Source of the DNA: Xenophilus sp. E41
GTDB lineage: Bacteria > Pseudomonadota > Gammaproteobacteria > Burkholderiales > Burkholderiaceae_C
Direction: 5' to 3'
Length of the DNA: 64,000 bases
Assembly: GCF_003671765.1 (NCBI RefSeq)
Contig: NZ_QPIB01000001.1
Location: forward strand, 62,001 to 126,000
Positions 16,886 through 25,262 of this stretch are shown here, piece after piece. Each line of letters begins with the position of its first letter. Position 1 is the stretch's first letter. A program made the position numbers and the translations under genes. The notes under the pieces were generated by a model. That model was not told where the DNA came from, made no database searches, and was given only the letters and a program-made list of their open reading frames with translations.

Positions 16886-18613
16886 TCAGGGGGTGGCCGC
16901 GGCGTCGCCGTTGACCCAGGTCTTCACGATGTTGGCCACGGCCACCGGGTTCTGGCGCGCCATCTGGCGCGCTCCTTCGAGCCGTGCCTGCTCGGGCACC
17001 TCGCTGCTCGCCGTGCCGGGAAGGCGCTCGACTTGGGGACCTGCCAGGGCCGGGCGCTGCGGTTCGTCGGCGATCAGGGCGCTCAGCTGCGCGCCTTGCG
17101 CCGGCGCCACCGGCGCGGGCCGCTGGCTGGCCAGCGCCTTCATGCCGGGCCGCACGAAACCGAAGAGCACCACCACACCCAGCAGTGCGAGGGCGACGGG
17201 CCAGGCCAGGCCGCGCACCATGTCCAGCAGCTCCGGCCGCTTCCACAGGGGCAGCTCGGCCGGGGTGCCGACGTCGACCAGGAAGGGTGCGTTCATCAGG
17301 TTGACCGAATCGCCGCGCTCCTTGCTGTAGCCGATGCTCTCGCGCACCAGCGCGGTCATCTGCTCGATCTGCTGCGCCGACAGCGCGGTGGGCGTGGCCT
17401 TGCCCTGGGCATCGCCCACGCTGGCGTAGTTCACCACCACGGCCGCGCTCAGCCGGCGCACCTGCCCGGTCGCGCCGCGCACGGTCTTGACGGTCTTGTC
17501 GACCTCGTAGTTGGTCACCGACTCGCGCCGGCCCGGCGGACGCGCTGCCGCGCCGGCGGTGGCGCCGGCACCGGCCGTCAGCGGCGCCGCCGCGCCGTTG
17601 ATGGGGGCGGACGCGGGGCCGGGCGGCTGGTTGGAGGTCGCGCCCGGCACGCCGCCCGGCGCGGCCGCGGCAGCAGCGGCACCGGTGGTCTCGACGGTCT
17701 GCTGGCTGCGCACCGCGCTCACCTCGGCGGCCAGGTTGGGCTTGTGCTCCTCGGAGGTCGCTTCGGTCTGCGAGAAGTCGACGTCGGCCGTGACCTGCGC
17801 CTTGACGTTCTGGCGTCCGACCACCGGCTCCAGGATGTCCAGGATGCGGCGCGTGAGCTGCTGCTCGATCTGCTGGGTGTAGGCCAGCTGCTGTGCATCG
17901 GCCGCGCCGCCTGCACCGGCTTCGCCGACCGTCGACAGCAGCTTGCCGGTGTCGTCGACGACGCTTACCGCGGCGGGCGTGAGTTCGGGCACGCTGGACG
18001 CCACCAGGTGGACGATGCCGGCCACCTGGTTGCGCTCGAGCGTGCGGCCGGGGTAGAGCGACAGCAGCACCGAAGCGGACGGCTTGAGCTGTTCGCGGAA
18101 GAAGCCGTTCTGCTGCGGCAGCGCCAGGTGCACGCGGGCGCTCTGGACCGAGCCCAGCGCCTGGATCGAGCGCGTGAGCTCGCCCTCCAGCGCACGCTGG
18201 AAGCTGAGCTTTTCCTGGAACTGCGTCATGCCGAAGCGGGCGTTGTCCGTCAGCTCGTAGCCGGCCACCGACCCCTTGGGCAGGCCCTGCGAGGCCAGGC
18301 GCAGGCGCACGTCGTGCACCTTGTCGGCGGGCACCAGCACCGCGCCGCCGCCTTCCGAGTACTTGTAGGGGATGTTCATCTGCGCCAGCTGGGCGACGAT
18401 GGCGCCACCGTCCTTGTCGGCGAGGTTGGTGTAGAGCACGCGCCAGTCCGGCGTGCGGGCCAGGACCAGGGCGCCGGCCAGAAGAGCGACCATCAGCGCG
18501 AGCCCGACGCCCAGTCGCATGCGCTGGGCCGGCGAGAGCGCAGAAAACCTGGAGGACCAGGCGGGCGCGCCGGGCTCGGCGGAAGCGTTGGCAGTGAGAG
18601 CGACGGCGGACAT
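16886..18613 (-). CDS. fliF: flagellar MS-ring protein FliF
   Basis: A 575-residue MS-ring subunit. Membrane helices lie at about 36-53 and about 455-475, flanking the periplasmic ring-building domains (DWRVLYTNLADKDGGAIV; YELTDNARFGMTQFQEKLSFQRALEGEL; RVHLALPQQNGFFREQ). A Pro/Ala/Gly-rich variable loop lies at about 300-360. The C-terminal tail that binds FliG is present. It is the first gene of the minus-strand operon and is divergent from fliE across a 152-bp region. Confidence 0.97.
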   Translation of the reverse strand: MSAVALTANASAEPGAPAWSSRFSALSPAQRMRLGVGLALMVALLAGALVLARTPDWRVLYTNLADKDGGAIVAQLAQMNIPYKYSEGGGAVLVPADKVHDVRLRLASQGLPKGSVAGYELTDNARFGMTQFQEKLSFQRALEGELTRSIQALGSVQSARVHLALPQQNGFFREQLKPSASVLLSLYPGRTLERNQVAGIVHLVASSVPELTPAAVSVVDDTGKLLSTVGEAGAGGAADAQQLAYTQQIEQQLTRRILDILEPVVGRQNVKAQVTADVDFSQTEATSEEHKPNLAAEVSAVRSQQTVETTGAAAAAAAPGGVPGATSNQPPGPASAPINGAAAPLTAGAGATAGAAARPPGRRESVTNYEVDKTVKTVRGATGQVRRLSAAVVVNYASVGDAQGKATPTALSAQQIEQMTALVRESIGYSKERGDSVNLMNAPFLVDVGTPAELPLWKRPELLDMVRGLAWPVALALLGVVVLFGFVRPGMKALASQRPAPVAPAQGAQLSALIADEPQRPALAGPQVERLPGTASSEVPEQARLEGARQMARQNPVAVANIVKTWVNGDAAATP

Positions 18614-18765
18614 GGGCGGCAGGTGGCGTTGAGAGGCGGCATCCGTGCCACCCCGCTGCGTCGGATTATTCGGGGACGCCCCTTGCGCATAAGGCCGATA
18701 AAGCAGCCGTTTTTGCCCTATTTCTCGGGGATCGACCGGGCAGCGCCGGCCCTAGCATCCAGGCC

Positions 18766-19071
18766 ATGGACCTCAAGCTCTCTCCCGTTGCCCCCTCCGC
18801 CCTCGCGCGGCCCACTGCGGCGCCCCGCACGGTGTCGGCGGGCACGGAAGGCGGCTTCTCCACCGCGCTGTCCGGGGCGCTCCAGTCGCTCAGTGCGTCG
18901 CAGGCCGAGGCGACACAGATGCAGCGCGAGGTGCAGATGGAGAACCCCCAGGTGAGCCTGGAGCAGACGATGGTGTCGATGCAGAAGGCGCAGATCGGCT
19001 TCCAGGCCGCGCTGCACGTGCGCAACCGCATGGTGCAGGCCTACACCGACATCATGAACATGCAGGTCTGA
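18766..19071 (+). CDS. fliE: flagellar hook-basal body complex protein FliE
   Basis: A 101-residue protein linking the MS ring to the rod. The C-terminal two thirds fit FliE well (FSTALSGALQSLSASQAEA, ENPQVSLEQTMVSMQKAQIGFQAALHVRNRMVQAYTDIMNMQV). It is divergent from fliF and convergent with fliT. The 152-bp fliF/fliE gap must carry both promoters. It contains GCCGATAA at 18694-18701, but without a matching -35, so fliE is probably FlhDC-dependent. Confidence 0.96.
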   Translation: MDLKLSPVAPSALARPTAAPRTVSAGTEGGFSTALSGALQSLSASQAEATQMQREVQMENPQVSLEQTMVSMQKAQIGFQAALHVRNRMVQAYTDIMNMQV

Positions 19072-19135
19072 CGAAACCCGCGGCGCGGCGCTCGCCGCGT
19101 GCTGCGCGGCACCGGACCGCGCAAGGGCCGGCGCC

Positions 19136-19435
19136 TCAGTGGATCATCTGCAGGCTGCCCTCGAACAGGTTCGCCACGTCGTTGAGCCAAGGCTCGGCCA
19201 GCACCCGGATCTCGGCGTCGTTGCGCAGGATGCGCTGCATGATCCGGGTCTTTTCCAGCCGGTCCTCGCGGGGCAGTTCCTCGGTCTTGCCACGAAAGCG
19301 CAGCTGCTCGATCAGCACCGCGCAGGTGCCTTCACAGCGCACCACGCCGTCCCAGTCCTCGCGCCGTGCGGCCTCGAGCATCTGAAGACTGGCCGCCTCG
19401 ATGGCCTTGTAGTAGTCGAGCAGTCTGTCGTGCAT
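19136..19435 (-). CDS. fliT: flagellar protein FliT (export chaperone)
   Basis: A 99-residue helical protein in the place where FliT, the chaperone for the cap protein FliD, is expected: last gene after fliD and fliS. The LLDYYKAIEAASLQMLEAARREDWDGVV start and the central RILRNDAEIRVLAEPWL helix fit the FliT pattern. The ATG at 19435 has GGAG 6 nt upstream and is preferred. An ATG four codons earlier at 19447 is possible. In enterics FliT also inhibits FlhDC; whether it does so here is unknown. Confidence 0.8.
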   Translation of the reverse strand: MHDRLLDYYKAIEAASLQMLEAARREDWDGVVRCEGTCAVLIEQLRFRGKTEELPREDRLEKTRIMQRILRNDAEIRVLAEPWLNDVANLFEGSLQMIH

Positions 19436-19477
19436 GGGAAGCTCCATCGGGGGCTTTCTTTTCCGTGCGCCTGCAGC

Positions 19478-19918
19478 TCAGGCCGCCAGCAGGGCCGCCG
19501 GCGTGGCCGGCGCCTTGGCCGCTGCCGTCTGCCCGATGTCCTGCCAAGCCTGCGCCACGGGGGCGATCAGCGCGGCCACTTCGGCCACGGCCGTCGCGTC
19601 GTTGCGAAGATTGGCGATCGTGAGGCGCGACACGCAGTAGTCGTACAGCGCGCCGAGCCTGTCGGCGAGCTCGCCGCCCTGGGCAGCGTCCAGACCCCCC
19701 TTGAGGCCTTCCTCGATGAAACGGACCGCACGGCCGATCTGGGTGCCCTTGGCCGCGATGTCGCCACTGCGCACGGCCGCCTCGGCCTGGGCGAGCGAAT
19801 GACGCAGGCCATTGAAGATCAGGCTGATGAGCTGGTGCGGGCTCGCGCCGTCGACATTGGTCTCGACACTGACCTTGCGGTAGGCGTTGGCGGCTCGGGC
19901 GTACGGGGCGATGTACAT
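19478..19918 (-). CDS. fliS: flagellar export chaperone FliS
   Basis: A 146-residue flagellin chaperone. The N-terminus MYIAPYARAANAYRKVSVE and the GASPHQLISLIFNGL segment are diagnostic of FliS, followed by a four-helix bundle. The ATG at 19918 is chosen because AGGA lies 8 nt upstream and homologues begin with MY. In-frame ATGs at 19927 and further upstream are possible. It keeps flagellin unpolymerised before export. It lies about 100 bp after fliD, with a possible sigma-28 -10 box inside that gap. Confidence 0.92.
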   Translation of the reverse strand: MYIAPYARAANAYRKVSVETNVDGASPHQLISLIFNGLRHSLAQAEAAVRSGDIAAKGTQIGRAVRFIEEGLKGGLDAAQGGELADRLGALYDYCVSRLTIANLRNDATAVAEVAALIAPVAQAWQDIGQTAAAKAPATPAALLAA

Positions 19919-19947
19919 GGTCTTCATCCTGATGCTGTATGCACTCT

Positions 19948-19974
19948 TTATCGGCATCCTGCGCGCGGACTCAA
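19948..19974 (-). promoter_or_regulatory. possible sigma-28 promoter before fliS
   Basis: On the minus strand TTGAG, 14 nt, then a perfect GCCGATAA. The -35 is poor (3 of 5 to TAAAG), but spacing and -10 match the other sites. The predicted leader to the fliS ATG would be short, about 20 nt. It could boost fliST relative to fliD. Confidence 0.35.
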
Positions 19975-20018
19975 GGCCTGGGCGCGCTTTTCCCGACAAG
20001 AGGGCGCAACACGAGGCA

Positions 20019-21479
20019 TCAGCTGGTGGACTTGTTCCACTGGGCGATCTGGTTGGTGATGTAGGTGCTCAGCACGTTGAGGGACGCGACCTTCGTGTCC
20101 AGCGCGGTGTACTGCGCGCGGATGCGCGCCTCGGTGGCGGCGAGGCGGCTGTTCATCGCGTCCTGGTCGCTGCTGTTGGCCTTCTTCTGCTTGTCGAGCG
20201 AGGCGGTCTTGCTCGCGATCGCGCCGCCGGTGCCTAGAAGGGTGTCCATCAGCCCCTTGAGCTTCAGGCCGAAGCCCTGGGTCGCGTCGTTGCCCGTCGC
20301 GTTGGTGAAGAAGGTCTGCACGTCGGCCGGCGACTTGGCCAGCGCCGCGCTGAACTTCGTGCTGTCGAGCGCGATGCTGCCGTCGCCCGCCTTCGAGACG
20401 CCGATGCCCAGGTTCGAGAGCATCGGGATGTTGCCGGCCGTCGTGGTGCTCAGCAGCCGCCGCAGCGCGTTCTGCATCGACACCGTCGTCGAGTCGCCCT
20501 GCAGCAGCGCCGCGGTCTTGGTCGACGCGTCGTATTTCGTCGCCTGGTTGAGCATGCTGTTGGTGGCGTTGTAGGCCGTCACGAAATCGTTCGCGAGCTT
20601 GGTGATGGCGGTGTTGTCGACTGCCACGCTCACCTCCACCGCCGAGGTGGTCTCCTTGGTGAGCGTCATGCTCAGGCCGGGCACGGTGTCCGACAGCGTG
20701 TTGGTTTCGGAATCGATGGCGATGCCGTTGAGCGTGGCGTGGGCGTTCTGGCCCATCTGCAGGGCGCTGGCCTGGGCCGCGCCGGCCATGCCGAAGGCGC
20801 CCGCGGCCGGGTCGAAGGCGAAGCGCGAGAGGCCGGCGTCGTCGGCGTCGTTGCCGTCACCGTCGACGACCTGCAGGCGAAAGCCCGAGGATTCGCCCGT
20901 GGTGCTGGAGCGCAGCAGCAGCCGCTCGCCCGTGGAATCGGTGACGACGGTGGCCGTGACGCCGGCATTCGCAGCGTTGATCCTGGCGGCCACGCCGGAA
21001 ACGGTGGCGTCGGCGGCCGTGATGTCGATGCTGAGCTCGCTGCTGCCGTCCTTGGCGACGAAGCTGCCCGAACTCCAGTTCCCCAGTTGCAGCTTCAGGG
21101 TGCCGGTGCCGGTCGCGGAGCCCGCAGCCACCGCGGCCGAGGCGGCCGACTGTGCCTTGGCCAGCTGCGACACCTGCACGCTGAAACTGGTGGCGGACGC
21201 ACGCGCGCCGTCGGTGATGGCGGCCTTGACCACGGTGGCGTCGGACGACGTGGCCGTCTTGCTGTTCCAGGCGCTGGCGGTCGCGAGCTTGTTGGCGATG
21301 TCCTGCAGCGACGCGAACTGCGACTGCAGGGTGCCGTAGGCCGAAATCTTGCTGTCGATGGCGCTCGCGGTGGTCTGCAGCTTGGTGAGCGGAACCTTCT
21401 CGACGTTCATCAGCTTGGTGATGATCGACTCCACGTCCAGGCCGCTGCCGATGCCGGCGGATGAGACGGATGCTGCCAT
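20019..21479 (-). CDS. fliD: flagellar filament cap protein FliD
   Basis: A 486-residue cap protein (HAP2). The N-terminal FliD domain (SSAGIGSGLDVESIITKLMNVEKVPLTKL; SKISAYGTLQSQFASLQ) and the C-terminal domain (GIGVSKAGDGSIALDSTKFSAAL; ending in LNVLSTYITNQIAQWNKS) are clear. The ATG at 21479 has AAGGAGA 7 nt upstream. It lies 145 bp downstream of fliC, beyond the fliC terminator, and must rely on read-through or a promoter I cannot identify. Confidence 0.96.
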   Translation of the reverse strand: MAASVSSAGIGSGLDVESIITKLMNVEKVPLTKLQTTASAIDSKISAYGTLQSQFASLQDIANKLATASAWNSKTATSSDATVVKAAITDGARASATSFSVQVSQLAKAQSAASAAVAAGSATGTGTLKLQLGNWSSGSFVAKDGSSELSIDITAADATVSGVAARINAANAGVTATVVTDSTGERLLLRSSTTGESSGFRLQVVDGDGNDADDAGLSRFAFDPAAGAFGMAGAAQASALQMGQNAHATLNGIAIDSETNTLSDTVPGLSMTLTKETTSAVEVSVAVDNTAITKLANDFVTAYNATNSMLNQATKYDASTKTAALLQGDSTTVSMQNALRRLLSTTTAGNIPMLSNLGIGVSKAGDGSIALDSTKFSAALAKSPADVQTFFTNATGNDATQGFGLKLKGLMDTLLGTGGAIASKTASLDKQKKANSSDQDAMNSRLAATEARIRAQYTALDTKVASLNVLSTYITNQIAQWNKSTS

Positions 21480-21527
21480 TCGAAGTTCTCCTTGATTGCG
21501 TCCACCGCCGCCCGGCAATTGCAGAGG

Positions 21528-21564
21528 GCAAAAGGGCGGCCGACGGAATTCTCCGTGGGCCGCC
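21528..21564 (-). terminator. rho-independent terminator after fliC
   Basis: On the minus strand a long hairpin with arms GGCGGCC-ACGGA and TCCGT-GGCCGCC, one C/C mismatch and a 4-nt loop, is followed by CTTTT. It lies 60 nt after the fliC stop. It should limit read-through from the highly expressed flagellin gene into fliD. Confidence 0.8.
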
Positions 21565-21624
21565 TTCTTGTTAAGCGTGCAGGAAGCCCCTGATCCGGCC
21601 CCTGCTCCTGCGTTTGCCGACGAT

Positions 21625-22770
21625 TTACTTCAGCAGCGACAGCACCGTCTGCGGGATCTGGTTGGCCTGGGCCACCATGGCGGTGCCGGCCTGCTGCAGG
21701 ATCTGCGCGCGCGACAGGTTGGCCGTTTCGGAGGCGAAATCCGCGTCCTGGATCCGGCTGCGGGCGGCAGAGGTGTTCTCGGCCGTCGTCTGCAGGTTGG
21801 TCACGACGGATTCGAAGCGGTTCTGGATCGCACCCAGCGTGGCGCGGGAGCTGTTGACCGAGGCCAGGGCGCTGTCGAGCTGCGTGATCGCGGCCTGGGC
21901 GCCGGTGAACGACGAAACCGTGAGCGAAGCGATGCCGGTCGTGCTGGTCGAGGCACCGAAGGCGCCGGTGGCGATGCTGTCCGTGGCGTTGGCGCCGGCG
22001 CCGCCGACGGTGATGGCCGAGGCCGAGGTCAGCGTCAGCTGGCCGGAGACCGAGTCGTACGAAGCGCCGACGCCCGTTTGCGAGGACACGCCGTTGATGG
22101 CCGTGGCGAGCTGGGCCGCACGCTCCTGGGCGCTGCCGGCCGAGGCGATGGCGCCGACGGACACGTTGTTGATGGTCAGGCCACCCGCAGCGATGGCGGT
22201 GGCGAAGCCGGTCATGCCGCTGGCCGCGACCGAGCCTTCGACGCGGGTCGTCGTGCCGCCGAGGGCTGCGGTGCCGACGTTGGCGATGCTGGTGATCGAG
22301 ATGGTCTGGCCGGCGTTGGCGCCGACCTGGAATGCGACGCCGTTGAACGAGCCGTCGAGCAGGTTGCGGCCGTTGAAGGAGGTCTGCGCCGAGACGCGGT
22401 TGATTTCCGAGGACAGCTGCGAGAACTCGGCCTGCAGGGCGTCGCGGTCGACTTGCGAGTTCGTGCCGTTGGACGCCTGCACCGCCAGTTCACGCATGCG
22501 CTGCAGGTTGTTGCCGACCTGGCCGAGGGCGCCTTCGGCCGTCTGTGCCAGCGAAATGCCGTCGTTGGCGTTGCGCACCGCCTGGTTCAGGCCACGCACT
22601 TGCGAGGTCATGCGCTCGGAGATGGCGAGGCCGGCAGCGTCGTCCTTGGCGCTGTTGATGCGCAGGCCCGAGGACAGGCGCTGGATGGAGGTGGACAGGG
22701 AAGACTGGCTCGCGCCGAGGTTGCGCTGGGCGGTGAGCGAGCTGATGTTGGTGTTGATGGTCGAGGCCAT
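21625..22770 (-). CDS. fliC: flagellin FliC
   Basis: A 381-residue filament protein. The conserved N-terminal D0/D1 region ([56 protein letters not shown]) and C-terminal region ([44 protein letters not shown]) are canonical. The central variable domain is short and rich in Ala/Gly/Thr/Ser. It is the only flagellin gene in the window. It has its own terminator, and the long divergent gap to flhD holds its promoter. Confidence 0.98.
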   Translation of the reverse strand: MASTINTNISSLTAQRNLGASQSSLSTSIQRLSSGLRINSAKDDAAGLAISERMTSQVRGLNQAVRNANDGISLAQTAEGALGQVGNNLQRMRELAVQASNGTNSQVDRDALQAEFSQLSSEINRVSAQTSFNGRNLLDGSFNGVAFQVGANAGQTISITSIANVGTAALGGTTTRVEGSVAASGMTGFATAIAAGGLTINNVSVGAIASAGSAQERAAQLATAINGVSSQTGVGASYDSVSGQLTLTSASAITVGGAGANATDSIATGAFGASTSTTGIASLTVSSFTGAQAAITQLDSALASVNSSRATLGAIQNRFESVVTNLQTTAENTSAARSRIQDADFASETANLSRAQILQQAGTAMVAQANQIPQTVLSLLK

Positions 22771-23303
22771 GGTGATTAACTCCTAAACGGTTTGATCCGG
22801 CATCGCTGCCAATGTCGCCAGTGGGCCACTGGCTTGCCAGACGGACCCGGTCGGGGCCGCTGAGTGGTTTTCGGGCGCTGCGTCCTTTGTCTTGAGGGCT
22901 TTATTTTTCGAGTCGGACCCTAAAGATTGCGCCGTTGCGGCGGACGCCCGGGTTGTAACGACGGCCCGCTGCCCGGCTGCCGACGCGAAACATGCGGTTA
23001 CATCCGGTTCGTTTTCGCCACACTTTCGTAAGCGGGGTGGACCGACTCTCTCGTCATCCATGCAAGCACACACTCGCTTTTTGCTAATCCTTTAGCATTC
23101 GTCGATCGGATAAACCAGGCGAGAAAATGAGCGATTTAGTGCTCTATTCCTCTCGTTTGTAAACCTTCGTTGTAGGCTAATTGCCCGTCGTCGCGTCGGA
23201 CAGGGAGACAGCGAGTACAGCGAATTGCCTATTAAAGTTTTTGTTACGAAATACACAATTTGCTTATCGCACCGGGCCATGGCGCCCCACGGATGTAACA
23301 GAA
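22771..23303 (+). other. 533-bp divergent regulatory region between fliC and flhD
   Basis: No gene is supported here; short frames in it are not flagellar-like. The fliC-proximal half is GC-rich. The flhD-proximal half (about 23080-23280) is clearly AT-richer than the surroundings, which fits a heavily regulated flhDC promoter. TAAAGTTT occurs at 23233-23240 but lacks a sigma-28 -10 box at the right distance. Confidence 0.5.
22868..22895 (-). promoter_or_regulatory. tentative sigma-28 promoter for fliC
   Basis: On the minus strand TCAAG, 15 nt, then CCCGAAAA (6 of 8 to GCCGATAA). The -35 equals that of the other sites, but the spacer is one base longer. The leader to the fliC ATG would be about 90 nt. 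It is proposed mainly because flagellin is normally FliA-dependent. Confidence 0.35.
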
Positions 23304-23636
23304 ATGACCAGCGAACAGATCCTTGCCGAAATCAAAGAGGCCAATCTCACCTACCTCATGCTGGCGCAAAGCCTCATCCGGCAGGACAAGCCTCAGGCCC
23401 TGTTTCGCCTGGGCATTTCCGAGGAGTCGGCAGACCTTCTCGAAACGTTGTCGCCTGCCCAGGTGATGAAGCTCGCCTCGGGCAACATGCTGCTGTGCCG
23501 CTTCAGAGCGGACGACAACATGGTCTGGAGCCTGCTGACCAACCACAACGTGCAAGGGCGTGCCGCCAATGACGCGACCACCCGGCTGCATGCCAACATC
23601 GTCATGTCGGGGCGCTTCGCCGACGCTGCGTCCTGA
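23304..23636 (+). CDS. flhD: flagellar master regulator subunit FlhD
   Basis: A 110-residue subunit of the FlhD4C2 activator of early flagellar operons. The start MTSEQILAEIKEANLTYLMLAQSLIRQDK and the LGISEESADLLETLSPAQVMKLA segment match FlhD. The ATG at 23304 is chosen by homology; the open frame extends 41 codons further but that part is unlike FlhD. The Shine-Dalgarno sequence is weak. It is followed 23 nt later by flhC. Confidence 0.95.
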   Translation: MTSEQILAEIKEANLTYLMLAQSLIRQDKPQALFRLGISEESADLLETLSPAQVMKLASGNMLLCRFRADDNMVWSLLTNHNVQGRAANDATTRLHANIVMSGRFADAAS

Positions 23637-23659
23637 GTCCGGACCGAGGAAGAACGATC

Positions 23660-24199
23660 GTGGCCACGAACAAGAGCGTCCTGAACGAATCGCGCCAGAT
23701 CGACCGGGCCATCAGCCTGATCGAAATGGGCGCACGCCTGCAGGTGCTGGAGAGCGAGACGGAGCTTTCCTACGAGCGGTTGCTGCGCCTGTACAAGGAA
23801 GTGGCCGGGCGTTCGCCCTCCAAGGGACAGCTCCCGTTCTCGACGGATTGGTTCCTCACGTGGCAGCCCAACATCCACGCCTCGCTGTTCCAGAACATCC
23901 ACACCTACCTGTCCAAGACCAGTTCGCTCGAAAGCATCGACCTGCTGATCAAGGCCTACCAGCTCTACACCGAGCAGGTCGGCGCGTGCGCGCTGGAGCC
24001 CCTGCTGTCGATCACCCGCGCCTGGCGCCTCACCCGCTTCGTCGACAACGACATGCTGCACATGACGACCTGCAGCTGCTGCGGCGGCCACTTCATCACC
24101 GAGCCCTACGAGAACGCACGCCACTTCGTCTGCGGCCTGTGCGCACCGCCGGCGCGGGCCGGCAAGGGCGCCGGAGCGGGCGGCATCCTTCTGCAGTGA
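23660..24199 (+). CDS. flhC: flagellar master regulator subunit FlhC
   Basis: A 179-residue DNA-binding subunit of FlhDC. The zinc site is visible as a C138-S-C-C141 cluster and C158-G-L-C161. The conserved INLIEMGARLQ-like helix and FSTDWFLTWQPNIHASLF are present. The start is GTG with GAGGAAGAA just upstream. It forms an operon with flhD, closed by a terminator at 24235-24258, so motA begins a separate transcript or receives only read-through. Confidence 0.96.
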   Translation: MATNKSVLNESRQIDRAISLIEMGARLQVLESETELSYERLLRLYKEVAGRSPSKGQLPFSTDWFLTWQPNIHASLFQNIHTYLSKTSSLESIDLLIKAYQLYTEQVGACALEPLLSITRAWRLTRFVDNDMLHMTTCSCCGGHFITEPYENARHFVCGLCAPPARAGKGAGAGGILLQ

Positions 24200-24234
24200 T
24201 TCCGTGAGGCGCTCGCCGAGCGGAAAGCGCGAAC

Positions 24235-24258
24235 AGGGGCCTCCGAGGGCCCCTTTTT
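24235..24258 (+). terminator. rho-independent terminator after flhC
   Basis: A perfect AGGGGCC/GGCCCCT stem with a 6-nt loop runs directly into TTTTT. It separates flhDC from motAB. Confidence 0.75.
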
Positions 24259-24352
24259 CATGGACTGCCCACCGGCCGATGCAGGCCCAATAGCGTCAAC
24301 CGCCACAGCGCCCCCGGGCCTGAAGCGCCTTCCCCGTTCCTCCTCACACGCC

Positions 24353-25210
24353 ATGTTCGTCATCATCGGTTATCTGGTCGCGCTGGGCTGCATCTTCGGC
24401 GGCTACATCATCCACGGCGGGAACATCGCCGTGGTGCTGCACGCCCTGCCCATCGAACTGATGGTGATCGGCGGCGGGGCGATCGGCGCCTTCATCGTGA
24501 ACAACCAGCCCAAGGTGCTCAAGGCCACCGTCAAGATGCTGCCCAAGGCCTTCCAGGGTTCCAAGTACACCAAGGCACGCTACATGGAGCTGATGGCGAT
24601 GCTCTACGACATCCTGCAGAAGGCGCGCAAGGACGGCCTGATGTCGATCGAGAAGGACGTGGAGGCGCCGGCCGAATCCCCCATCTTCCAGGCCTACCCG
24701 ACGGTGGGCAAGGACCACCACGTGGTCGAGTTCACGACCGACTACCTGCGCATGATGGTGTCGGGCAACCTCAACTCGCACGAGATCGAGGCCCTCATGG
24801 ACAGCGAGATCGAAACCCACCACCAGGAATCGCACGCGCCGGTGTCGGCGATCGCGCGCCTGGCGGGCGGCCTGCCGGCCTTCGGCATCGTGGCGGCGGT
24901 GCTGGGCGTGGTCAACACCATGGGTTCTGTCGGGCAACCGCCCGCCGTCCTGGGCGCCATGATCGGCTCGGCGCTGGTGGGGACCTTCCTGGGCATCCTG
25001 CTGGCCTACGGCATCGTCGAGCCGCTGGGCGGCCTGCTCGAGCAGAAATCCGAGGACGGCACCAAGGAACTGCAGTGCATCAAGACCACGCTGCTGGCCA
25101 GCATGCAGGGCTACAACCCGACCACCGCCATCGAGTTCGGTCGCAAGGTGCTGTTCTCCACCGAGCGGCCGACCTTCAACGAGCTCGAGAGCCACGTGAA
25201 GAAGAAGTAG
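24353..25210 (+). CDS. motA: flagellar stator protein MotA
   Basis: A 285-residue proton-channel stator subunit. It begins MFVIIGYLVALGCIFGGYIIHGG, the typical first helix, and has later hydrophobic pairs near 165-190 and 200-225 (LPAFGIVAAVLGVVNTMG; LVGTFLGILLAYGIVEPL). The cytoplasmic loop between them carries the conserved charged torque region. The ATG at 24353 is chosen by homology although no clear ribosome-binding site precedes it. motB follows after 52 bp. Confidence 0.96.
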   Translation: MFVIIGYLVALGCIFGGYIIHGGNIAVVLHALPIELMVIGGGAIGAFIVNNQPKVLKATVKMLPKAFQGSKYTKARYMELMAMLYDILQKARKDGLMSIEKDVEAPAESPIFQAYPTVGKDHHVVEFTTDYLRMMVSGNLNSHEIEALMDSEIETHHQESHAPVSAIARLAGGLPAFGIVAAVLGVVNTMGSVGQPPAVLGAMIGSALVGTFLGILLAYGIVEPLGGLLEQKSEDGTKELQCIKTTLLASMQGYNPTTAIEFGRKVLFSTERPTFNELESHVKKK

Positions 25211-25262
25211 GCACAGCGCCCCGCGCGCGTCGACGCCGCTCCACCCCCACCAGGACCTCCCC

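Noticed and set aside
18694-18701. GCCGATAA in the fliF/fliE gap as a sigma-28 promoter of fliE
   Set aside because: The -35 position reads GACGC, far from TAAAG/TCAAG. fliE is expected to be FlhDC-dependent.
23233-23240. TAAAGTTT upstream of flhD as a sigma-28 -35 box
   Set aside because: At the right distance the sequence is TACACAAT, not a GCCGATAA-like -10. flhDC is normally a class 1 operon.
24281-24288. GCCGATGC before motA as a sigma-28 site
   Set aside because: The -10 has only partial similarity and the -35 position (TTTCA) does not match.
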